Positions 56,492 through 64,000 of a stretch of DNA of 64,000 nucleotides are shown one piece after another. Under the pieces are notes generated by a model. It saw only the letters and a program-made list of their open reading frames with translations, did not search any database and had not been told where the DNA came from. Within the stretch, counting starts at the first letter, position 1. Each line of letters begins with the position of its first letter. A program made the position numbers and the translations under genes. Source of the DNA: Deltaproteobacteria bacterium (GTDB lineage Bacteria; Myxococcota_A; UBA9042; PHBI01); the NCBI GenBank assembly GCA_020632715.1, contig JACKFA010000001.1:682001-746000 (forward strand), in the 5' to 3' direction.

Positions 56492-58015
56492 ATGCGTGAC
56501 GATAGCAGAACGTCGACACCCGCCAAGGGAAAACAAGCGGCCGAGACCGGCCTGCAGGCTCCCTTGACGGAGGTCGACGAGCCGCACGTCGACAAGGCGA
56601 CGGCGCGCATCATCCAGGGCCCTCTCGGCCGTGGGATCGCGTTCCTCGGGATGCCGCTCGCCATCGCGATGGCGCTCCAGGCGACCTTCAACCTCGTCGA
56701 CATGTTCATCATCGGGAAGCTGCCGAACGGCTCGCAGGCGCTCGGGGCGCTCGGCATCTGCGACCTCGTGGCGATGGTCCCGACCATCATCGCGAACGGC
56801 ATCTCGAACGCGAGCGCGGCGATCATCGCGCGCCGCGCCGGCGAGGGCGACGGGCGGCAGGTGTCGCGCTACACGTGGCAGTCGCTGTCGATGACCGGGC
56901 TCCTCGCGCTCGTGTTCGGCTTCATCGGCATCGTCTTCGCCGACCCGCTCACGGGCGGCGTCTTCGGGGCGAAGGGCGAGGTGCGCGTCCTCGCGACCGA
57001 GTACATGCAGATCATCGTGGGCGGCGGCTTCACGATCCTCCTGCTGCTCCAGATCTGCGCCATCATGCGCGCGCTCGGCGACGGCAAGACCCCGATGTAC
57101 CTCCTCATCGGGAGCAACGTCGCGAACCTCTTCCTCTCCATCATCGCGGTCTTCGGCAACGGCGACTACCCGGCCGCCTTCGAGTGGCTCGCCCCGGTCG
57201 GGAAGGCCCTCGACATCCCGGCGATGGGGGTCGCGGGCGCCGCCTGGAGCACGATCCTCTCGCGCGGCATCGCGCTCGTCATCGGCGCCATCATCCTCGC
57301 GAAGAACCGCGGCAAGCTCCTCCGGTTCTACGGCAAGGACCTCATCCCCGAGCGGCGCACGTTCTCGCGCATCATGAAGATCGCCTGGCCGAACTCAGCG
57401 CAGTTCGTGCTGCGCATCGGCGTCGTGCTCTTCTTCATGGGCATCGTGACGCACAACTTCACGACGGAGACCGACGCGACCACGCTCACCGGCTTCTCCA
57501 TCTGCATGCGGCTCGACACGCTCGTGCTCTTCATGAGCATGGGCTGGGGCGCGGCCGCGAGCACCTTCGTCGGGCAGAACCTCGGCGCCGGGCTCGTCGC
57601 GCGGGCGAAGCGCGCCGGGTGGACCGCGAGCGCCTTCAACTTCGGGACGATGCTGCTCGCGCTCGTGCTGTATCTCGTCTACGCGCCCGAGATCATCGGC
57701 ATCTTCGACAGCACGCCCGCCGTCATCGAGGTCGGCCGCCACTACCTCTACATCGTGGGCGGCACCTACGCCTTCCTCGGGGTCGCGGTCGTGCTCTCAC
57801 AGGCGCTCTCGGGCGCCGGCGCGACGCTCTCGAGCTTCGCCATCGACTCGGTCGTGCTGCTCGGGCTGCTGATCCCGGTGACCCTCCTGATGCTCGCGTT
57901 CGCCGACCTCACGCGCACGGAGACGTGGGCGATGATCGCGGCCGGGAACGTGCTCTCCTGCGTCGCCTACGCGTTCTGGTACCAGCGCGGCTACTGGGTC
58001 GACAAGCAGATCTGA
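56492..58015 (+). CDS. MATE-family multidrug/cation exporter
   Basis: A 507-residue inner-membrane transporter with about twelve hydrophobic segments. MATE signatures include LGMPLAIAMALQATFNLVDMFIIGKL in TM1 and the pair MGWGAAASTFVGQNLGAG. MATE proteins export drugs or metabolites using Na+ or H+ gradients. The ATG at 56492 adds a 45-residue polar N terminus before TM1, longer than typical, and overlaps a candidate secA promoter. A later start such as TTG at 56567 is possible. It stands alone. Confidence 0.92.
   Translation: MRDDSRTSTPAKGKQAAETGLQAPLTEVDEPHVDKATARIIQGPLGRGIAFLGMPLAIAMALQATFNLVDMFIIGKLPNGSQALGALGICDLVAMVPTIIANGISNASAAIIARRAGEGDGRQVSRYTWQSLSMTGLLALVFGFIGIVFADPLTGGVFGAKGEVRVLATEYMQIIVGGGFTILLLLQICAIMRALGDGKTPMYLLIGSNVANLFLSIIAVFGNGDYPAAFEWLAPVGKALDIPAMGVAGAAWSTILSRGIALVIGAIILAKNRGKLLRFYGKDLIPERRTFSRIMKIAWPNSAQFVLRIGVVLFFMGIVTHNFTTETDATTLTGFSICMRLDTLVLFMSMGWGAAASTFVGQNLGAGLVARAKRAGWTASAFNFGTMLLALVLYLVYAPEIIGIFDSTPAVIEVGRHYLYIVGGTYAFLGVAVVLSQALSGAGATLSSFAIDSVVLLGLLIPVTLLMLAFADLTRTETWAMIAAGNVLSCVAYAFWYQRGYWVDKQI
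56499..56526 (-). promoter_or_regulatory. Candidate secA promoter
   Basis: Minus strand TTGGCG (56521-56526), a 16-base spacer, TATCGT (56499-56504) preceded by TGC (extended -10). It lies inside the first codons of the annotated MATE gene. Confidence 0.5.
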
Positions 58016-58095
58016 GGACGGCCCACGACCCACGGTTTGCGCGCGCTCCGGCGCCGTGGTTCCATCGCTGTATCCATCCATCCGGAGCCAGATCG

Positions 58096-58902
58096 ATGCG
58101 CGAGCTCGTCGTCGCCATGGTGTGTCTGGGTGCGCCCTCGGCGCTGTTGGCCTGCGGCACGACGTCGGACGTGGCGACGCCCGCCGACCCCGCGACGGTC
58201 GTCGGAGACGACGACGACAGCGACGGTGACGGCGTCGCCGACGAGGACGACCGCTGCCCGAGCCGCCCCGGGACGCGCCGGCTCCTCGGCTGCCCGGCGG
58301 ACGACGTCGCCGAGGTCGACGACGACGATGATGATGACGACGACGACGGCGACGACGTCGTCGCCGAGGCAGACGAGCCTCGACGGGATGATGACGACGA
58401 CGACGACGAGCCTGCGCGGGCCCCGTCGCTCGCCTGGCCCTCGTCGGGCCCCAAGCCCAAGCCCGCCGCGGCGCGGAGCTTCTGCGGGGAGGTGCTGCAG
58501 ATCCGCGACGCGCTCCTCGCCGACCCGGCGAGCCTCGCGGCGGGTCCGGCAGACGACAACGGCGTCGCTCCCGCGAATCGCCAGCTCGGGGGGTGGAACG
58601 GCGGTCGCTGCGAGCTCGTCATGAAGCAGACCGCGGGCCGCTACCGCTGCGTCTGGCCCAGCGACGACCCCGACTGGGCGGCCGCGGTGTTCACGACGCT
58701 CCGGACGACGACGACGTCATGCCTCGCAGAGTCGGGAGGCTACGAGGACGGCGCGAAGGCCCCGCTCCCGTGGCCGAACGTGCGCTGGCGCTCGCGGGGG
58801 AGCGCGCGGGCGCACCACGTCATGGTCCTCGGGGTCCCGGAGGACGGCCACGGGAAGCTCGCCGCCGTCTGGCAGATGGAGCTCGGCCCGGGAATCGACT
58901 GA
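58096..58902 (+). CDS. Asp-rich lipoprotein
   Basis: A 268-residue predicted lipoprotein: signal VVAMVCLGAPSALLACG with lipobox LLAC, then an extremely acidic region (about 35-110) with thrombospondin-type-3-like DSDGDGVADEDDRCPS, a ten-Asp run and a second Asp run. A C-terminal domain follows with several Cys (SFCGEVLQIRDALLADPASL, GRCELVMKQTAGRYRCVWPS). The Asp/Gly repeats would bind Ca2+. The ATG is at 58096. Function unknown. Confidence 0.82.
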   Translation: MRELVVAMVCLGAPSALLACGTTSDVATPADPATVVGDDDDSDGDGVADEDDRCPSRPGTRRLLGCPADDVAEVDDDDDDDDDDGDDVVAEADEPRRDDDDDDDEPARAPSLAWPSSGPKPKPAAARSFCGEVLQIRDALLADPASLAAGPADDNGVAPANRQLGGWNGGRCELVMKQTAGRYRCVWPSDDPDWAAAVFTTLRTTTTSCLAESGGYEDGAKAPLPWPNVRWRSRGSARAHHVMVLGVPEDGHGKLAAVWQMELGPGID

Positions 58903-58909
58903 CGTCGCA

Positions 58910-58927
58910 GCGGCCGTTCGGGGCCGC
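58910..58927. terminator. Hairpin between convergent lipoprotein and rsmE genes
   Basis: Stem GCGGCC/GGCCGC with a 6-base loop, just after the lipoprotein stop. It lacks a T run, so its terminator role is only a possibility. Confidence 0.3.
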
Positions 58928-58947
58928 GACCGCGCCCCGCATCGTAA

Positions 58948-59658
58948 TCAGTACCCGCCCTCGCCTAGGGCGGACAGCGCGAGCGCCGCGCCCGCCACGG
59001 TCGCGGTGTCGGCCTTGAGGATCCGCGGCCCGAGCCAGGCGGAGCGCCACCCCATGCCGCGGAGCGCCTCGACCTCGCGCGCCGCGAGGCCGCCCTCGGG
59101 GCCGAAGAGGATCCGGCTCGGCGCGGCCTCGGCGAGCACGTCTCGCGCGAGCGGCCCGGGCTCCTCCCAGAAGAAGACGCCGGCGTCGCCGCCCTCGGGG
59201 AGCGACGAGACCGCGGCGACCTCGACGGGGCGCACGCGCGCGCACTGCTGCGTCGCGAGGTCGGCGATCTCCTGCCAGCGCTCGCGCCGGAGCGACGCCT
59301 TCTTCCCGTCGAGGCGCACGACGGCGTGGGCGCTCTGGAACGGGACGATCCGGCTCGCGCCGAGCTCGACGAGCTGCCGCACGACGTCGTCGCTCTTCCC
59401 GCCCTTCAGGAGCGGCACCCAGACCTCGAGCGCGACGGCCGGGTCGGCGCCGACGGTCGTCTCCTCGACGACGCGGACGGTGAGCGGATCGAGGCTCGTC
59501 ACCTCGACGACGAACGCGCGCTCGCCGAGGCCGACGGCCACGAGGCGCGCGCCGACGCCCACGCGCAGCACGTGCGCGAGGTGGTGGGCCTGGCGCTCGG
59601 GGACGCGCACGGTCTCGCCGGGCGCCATGGCGAGGTCGAAGCGGTAGAGGCGGCTCAC
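58948..59658 (-). CDS. rsmE: 16S rRNA (uracil1498-N3) methyltransferase
   Basis: A 236-residue SPOUT-fold enzyme. Signatures: the N-terminal QAHHLAHVLRVGVG, the knot-forming FGPEGGLAAREVEAL, and LGPRILKADTATVAGAAL. Length is normal. The ATG at 59658 overlaps the prmA stop by 4 bases, a widely conserved prmA-rsmE pairing. Confidence 0.94.
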   Translation of the reverse strand: MSRLYRFDLAMAPGETVRVPERQAHHLAHVLRVGVGARLVAVGLGERAFVVEVTSLDPLTVRVVEETTVGADPAVALEVWVPLLKGGKSDDVVRQLVELGASRIVPFQSAHAVVRLDGKKASLRRERWQEIADLATQQCARVRPVEVAAVSSLPEGGDAGVFFWEEPGPLARDVLAEAAPSRILFGPEGGLAAREVEALRGMGWRSAWLGPRILKADTATVAGAALALSALGEGGY

Positions 59659-60554
59659 GGCCGGGCCAGGTCGATGCGCACCCAGCCGCGGAGGGGCTCG
59701 GTGTGACGGTGCGCGAGGCCGTGGGCCTCGTAGGCGGCGATGACGTCCGCGGCCTGCTCGACGAGGACGCCCGAGAGCATGAGCACGCCGCCCGGCGCCA
59801 CGCGCGCGGCGATGGGCTCGACGAGGGCGATGAGGACGTGCGCCATGATGTTCGCGAGCACGAGCCCGAAGGTGCCCTCGACCGCGCCGACGGGCGTATC
59901 GGAGAAGGCCCAGGCGACGCTCACCGGGTTCTTGCCGACGTTCTCGATGGACGCGGCGACGGCCTGCGGGTCGGTGTCGACGCCGACGACGCGGAGCGCC
60001 CCGAGGTGCGCGGCCGCGAGGGCGAGGACGCCCGTGCCGGTGCCGACGTCGAGGACCGTCTCGGGGAGGGTGCCGGCGGCCGCGAGCCCGTCGACGCCCT
60101 GGAGGCAGAGCTGCGTCGTCTCGTGCTGGCCGGTGCCGAAGGCCATCGCGGGCTCGATCCAGATCACGTGCTGCCCGGGCTTCGGCGCGATCTCGCGCCA
60201 GGGGGGCGCGACGAGGAGGCGATCCGAGACCTCGATGGGCTCGAAGTAGGCCTTCCAGCGCTCGCGCCAGCCGTCATCGAGCGGCGCGTGCTCGACGATC
60301 GCGCCGGGGAAGGGCGAGGACACCGCGGCGAGCGCGGCCTTCGCCCCCTCGAGCTGCGCCTCGCCGACGTAGACGCGGTAGCGCGACCAGCCGCGCGGCG
60401 GCGGCGGATCGTCGCCGGGGGGCGCGTCGTCCCCCTCCATGACGAAGCCGCCGGGCGAGAGCGAGAGGCAGGCCTCGTCGACGGGCTCGAGCCGGAGCGG
60501 GTCCGTCTCGGGCACGGTGAGCTTCACCTCGATCCAGGTCACGCCGTCGCTCAT
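59655..60554 (-). CDS. prmA: Ribosomal protein L11 methyltransferase
   Basis: A 299-residue SAM-dependent enzyme trimethylating L11. Signatures: EPAMAFGTGQHETT (substrate-binding loop), the SAM motif VLDVGTGTGVLALAAAHLGA, GVDTDPQAV and LVLANIMAHVLIAL. The N-terminal domain is small and acidic. The ATG is at 60554. It is upstream of and coupled with rsmE. Confidence 0.95.
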   Translation of the reverse strand: MSDGVTWIEVKLTVPETDPLRLEPVDEACLSLSPGGFVMEGDDAPPGDDPPPPRGWSRYRVYVGEAQLEGAKAALAAVSSPFPGAIVEHAPLDDGWRERWKAYFEPIEVSDRLLVAPPWREIAPKPGQHVIWIEPAMAFGTGQHETTQLCLQGVDGLAAAGTLPETVLDVGTGTGVLALAAAHLGALRVVGVDTDPQAVAASIENVGKNPVSVAWAFSDTPVGAVEGTFGLVLANIMAHVLIALVEPIAARVAPGGVLMLSGVLVEQAADVIAAYEAHGLAHRHTEPLRGWVRIDLARP

Positions 60555-60615
60555 CGCAGGCCTCCGATGCCGCCGGGAGGCCGAACGAGGCGAAGGACGC
60601 TCGCGCCACCGCGAT

Positions 60616-60645
60616 CCCTCCGTGCCTCCGTGCCTCCGTGGTTTC
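60616..60645 (-). repeat. CACGGAGG-family repeat arm, single
   Basis: Three CCTCCGTG units on the plus strand, ending CGTGGTTTC, matching the right arm at 15744-15770. Upstream of the prmA start. Confidence 0.8.
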
Positions 60646-60748
60646 CTCTCCTGACGCCTTCGGGCCCCTGCTGCCGCTCAGCGGCGTCGGTGCCGGAAAC
60701 GACGACGCCGGCGATGCTCGCAAGGAGCCGCGCCGGCGTCAGTCGTGG

Positions 60749-60987
60749 GCCCCTCGAGGCCCGATCGTCATCGACGTAAGCCTCGAGGGTCCGGTACCTT
60801 CGCGTCCCTCGCGCCTCGTCCCGCTGCGCGGGACGATGGCGAGGGCCGCTCCGGCTCCGGCCCCTCGAGGCCCGATCGTCATCGACGTAAGCCTCGAGGG
60901 TCCTGCGCCTTCGCGTCCCTCGCGCCTCGTCCCGCTGCGCGGGACGATGGCGAGGGCCGCTCCGGCTCCGGCCCCTCGAGGCCCGAT
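60749..60987. repeat. 111-bp tandem repeat, 2.15 copies
   Basis: Units start at 60749, 60860 and 60971 (the last only 17 bases). The first two are identical except for a few bases near GGTACC/TGCGCC. Each holds two hairpins: CCCTCGAGGC / GCCTCGAGGG and GTCCCGC-TGC-GCGGGAC. The last partial copy ends 4 bases before the rplI stop codon. Confidence 0.9.
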
Positions 60988-60991
60988 GGGC

Positions 60992-61435
60992 TCAGTCCGC
61001 GACCACCCACACCTTGATGCTGGCGGTGACCTCGCGGTGGAGCTTCACGTCCACGTCGTAGACGCCGAGGGACTTGAGCGCGTCCGGCAGGATGATCTGC
61101 CGGCGGTCGAGCTTGATCCCCTCGTCCGCGAGCGCGTCCGAGATGTCCTTCGAGGTGACCGACCCGAAGATCTTGTCGTCCTCGCCGACGAGGCGCGTGA
61201 GCGTCACCGAGAGGCCGCTCAGACGCTTGCCGAGCTCCGCCGCCGAGGAGCGCTCCTTCGCGATGAGCCCCTCGATGCGGTGCTGCTCGTGCTGGACGCC
61301 CCGCTGGTTGCGCGGCGTGGCGAGCACGGCGTGCCCCTGCGGGATCAGGAAGTTCGCGCCGAAGCCGTTCTTGACCTTGACGACCTCCCCGGCCGAGCCG
61401 AGGTCGGGCACGTCATGCTTCAGGATGACCTGCAT
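60992..61435 (-). CDS. rplI: 50S ribosomal protein L9
   Basis: A 147-residue L9. The N-terminal domain MQVILKHDVPDLGSAGEVVKVKNGFGANFLIPQGHA is nearly canonical, followed by the long linker helix and the C-terminal domain with KIFGSVTSKDISDAL and IKVWVVAD. The ATG is at 61435. Last gene of the rpsF-rpsR-rplI operon (2 bases after rpsR). It is followed directly by the 111-bp repeat array. Confidence 0.98.
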   Translation of the reverse strand: MQVILKHDVPDLGSAGEVVKVKNGFGANFLIPQGHAVLATPRNQRGVQHEQHRIEGLIAKERSSAAELGKRLSGLSVTLTRLVGEDDKIFGSVTSKDISDALADEGIKLDRRQIILPDALKSLGVYDVDVKLHREVTASIKVWVVAD

Positions 61436-61437
61436 GG

Positions 61438-61674
61438 CTACTCGCCTCCCGCTTCCGCGTACGGAAGCAGACCGATGGCCCGCGAGCGCTTGATCTCCGT
61501 CGTGAGCTTGCGCTGGTAGAACGCGCTCACGCCCGAGATCCGGCGCGGCATGATGCGGCCGCGATCCGTCACGAAGCGCTTGAGGAGATCGGGGTTCTTG
61601 TAGTCCAGGGCCGCGGCGAGCTCCGCGTCGGCCTGGAACGGACACACCTTCTTGCGTGAACGGCGGCGCTTCAT
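61438..61674 (-). CDS. rpsR: 30S ribosomal protein S18
   Basis: A 78-residue S18: KVCPF, the core DYKNPDLLKRFVTDRGRIMPRRISG and the conserved YQRKLTTEIKRSRAIGLLPY. Only one Cys is present in the N-terminal part, so it is not the four-Cys zinc form. The start overlaps the rpsF stop by 4 bases. Confidence 0.98.
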   Translation of the reverse strand: MKRRRSRKKVCPFQADAELAAALDYKNPDLLKRFVTDRGRIMPRRISGVSAFYQRKLTTEIKRSRAIGLLPYAEAGGE

Positions 61675-62048
61675 GCCTGGGCCTCCCGCGAGTTGCGCGC
61701 GATGTAGGTCTGCTGGGCCTTCGCCTTCTCGAAGTCGAACTTGTCGGCCTCGATGCGGTCCTCGAGCATGATGGTCTGGAACTTCACGACCGCCTCGGTG
61801 ATCCCGAGGAGGCGCTCCATCTCAGCGACCGTCGTGTTGCTGCCGAGGAACTGAAGGTAGAGGTAGTGGGCCTTGTGCTGACGACGGAGCTCGTAGGCGA
61901 GCTTGCGCACGCCCCAATCCTCGAGCCGGACCTCGGTCCCGCCCGTCGACGTGAGCGCCTCGCGGACGCGGCCGAGCGTCTGCTCGACGCTCGCGTCACC
62001 GCCCTCGGCGTTCACCAGCACGATGATCTCGTACTTACGAACGTACAT
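61671..62048 (-). CDS. rpsF: 30S ribosomal protein S6
   Basis: A 125-residue S6: YVRKYEIIVLVNAEGGDASV, DWGVRKLAYELRRQHKAHYLYLQF, ERLLGITEAVVKFQTI. It pairs with S18 on the 30S platform. The ATG at 62048 has GGGAGAAG just upstream. First gene of the operon, with a candidate leader hairpin at 62074-62096. Confidence 0.98.
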   Translation of the reverse strand: MYVRKYEIIVLVNAEGGDASVEQTLGRVREALTSTGGTEVRLEDWGVRKLAYELRRQHKAHYLYLQFLGSNTTVAEMERLLGITEAVVKFQTIMLEDRIEADKFDFEKAKAQQTYIARNSREAQA

Positions 62049-62073
62049 GTTCTCTTCTCCCTCTGGACTTGCG

Positions 62074-62096
62074 ACCCCGGCCACCATGACCGGGGT
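62074..62096 (-). promoter_or_regulatory. Leader hairpin before rpsF (possible S6:S18 binding element)
   Basis: Minus strand ACCCCGG/CCGGGGT stem (62074-62080 and 62090-62096) with a 9-base loop, 25 bases before the rpsF start. rpsF leaders in many bacteria have an S6:S18-binding hairpin, but the conserved sequence could not be confirmed here. Confidence 0.4.
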
Positions 62097-62107
62097 AGAG
62101 AGTGAAC

Positions 62108-62134
62108 GGGGCGGCACCATGCCGGCGCCGCCCC
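62108..62134. terminator. GC-rich hairpin between hppA and rpsF
   Basis: Stem GGGGCGGC/GCCGCCCC. Together with the palindrome at 62155-62166 and the TGTGTG-TTTT-CACACA hairpin near 62169-62184, it separates hppA from the ribosomal operon. No T run directly follows on the minus strand. Confidence 0.4.
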
Positions 62135-62154
62135 GTTTGATCAAGGGTTTTTCA

Positions 62155-62166
62155 CCCCGATCGGGG
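62155..62166. terminator. CCCCGATCGGGG palindrome near the hppA end
   Basis: A 12-base perfect palindrome about 40 bases downstream of the hppA stop on the minus strand, followed by a GTGAAAAAC stretch. Possible weak terminator of hppA. Confidence 0.35.
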
Positions 62167-62207
62167 GCTGTGTGTTTTCACACACCCACCCCCACCTGCG
62201 CCGTCCG

Positions 62208-64000
<1,793 letters not shown>

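Larger units (their letters stand above)
60555..60991. other. 437-base intergenic region with two repeat types
   Basis: No gene. It lies between rplI and prmA on the same strand. It holds a CACGGAGG-family arm (60616-60645) and just over two copies of a 111-bp tandem repeat (60749-60987). A plus-strand frame of 37 codons per unit crosses the tandem repeat but has no ribosome site or protein-like context. Confidence 0.75.

Noticed and set aside
58320..58420. Frameshift or sequencing artefact in the poly-Asp region
   Set aside because: The GAC/GAT mixture keeps the frame open on both sides, and the lipobox before and the Cys-containing domain after are in the same frame.
60638..60990. A plus-strand peptide with 37-residue repeats across the 111-bp tandem repeat
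   Set aside because: The unit length happens to be divisible by three; there is no ribosome site, the frame is antisense to the local transcripts, and the sequence is dominated by hairpins.

Overview
The window is very GC-rich DNA in which almost all bases are coding and genes on both strands have strong G/C third positions. Several markers point to Myxococcota (class-level placement uncertain, Polyangia-like most likely): a beta-barrel that fits the MXAN_2562 family, a CFI-box C-terminal domain, Cys-rich lipoproteins with Asp-rich or Ala-Asp linkers, several FHA proteins with a PP2C phosphatase, and a Tol operon with divergent components. There is no phage, IS element, CRISPR array or rRNA. 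One tRNA (Pro-CGG) is present.

Layout. 1-7.1 kb: surface proteins (a giant Ig-repeat lipoprotein running off the left edge, a PqqD-like protein, a Cys-rich lipoprotein with a minisatellite). 7.1-11.4 kb: a leftward operon with a Ycf46-like AAA+ ATPase, a Ycf35/DUF1257 protein, a DUF2997 protein, an unknown protein and an M20 amidohydrolase. 11.6-17.6 kb: FHA/coiled-coil protein, pentapeptide-repeat protein, PP2C phosphatase and a small lipoprotein. 17.8-22.4 kb: tRNA-Pro, rpe and tolB-tolA/tonB-like-tolR-tolQ (no pal in the window). 22.6-28.9 kb: FHA-TM-repeat protein with KT-LDD motifs, a broken or frameshifted disordered/membrane protein, and a CheY-like regulator. 28.9-36.7 kb: cdsA, then a five-gene rightward operon that looks like a membrane-associated partner-switching system (STAS-Zn-TM protein, HAMP-SpoIIE phosphatase, TPR protein, PhnD-like binding protein, HATPase). 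36.7-44.7 kb: udk, TPR protein, an aspartate-semialdehyde-dehydrogenase paralogue, CFI-box protein plus beta-barrel, truA, an ArsA-like ATPase and a lipoprotein. 44.7-53.5 kb: L,D-transpeptidase, ParA, YbjN-like/PspA pair, pabB, aroE, ribF. 53.7-60.6 kb: secA, a MATE transporter, an Asp-rich lipoprotein, rsmE-prmA. 60.6-64 kb: a 111-bp tandem repeat, rplI-rpsR-rpsF, and a membrane pyrophosphatase running off the right edge.

The genes are mostly envelope biogenesis and signalling (Tol, SecA, L,D-transpeptidase, CdsA, PspA, lipoproteins) mixed with housekeeping enzymes. Protein phosphorylation is a recurring theme. A PP2C phosphatase, two FHA proteins, a SpoIIE phosphatase, a HATPase and a receiver domain all lie here, and three large proteins carry repeated short Thr/Ser-centred motifs, yet no Hanks-type kinase or sigma factor is present.

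Several non-coding signals recur across the window: a CACGGAGG-type repeat at four intergenic or gene-edge loci, TTGC/CTGC-N3-GCAA/GCAG palindromes, and extended -10 promoters resembling TGCTAYYGT. The most promising leads are the partner-switching operon, the Ycf46/Ycf35/DUF2997 operon, the Thr-motif repeats with the shared PSIIVD-EP motif, and the tandem 111-bp structured repeat downstream of rplI.
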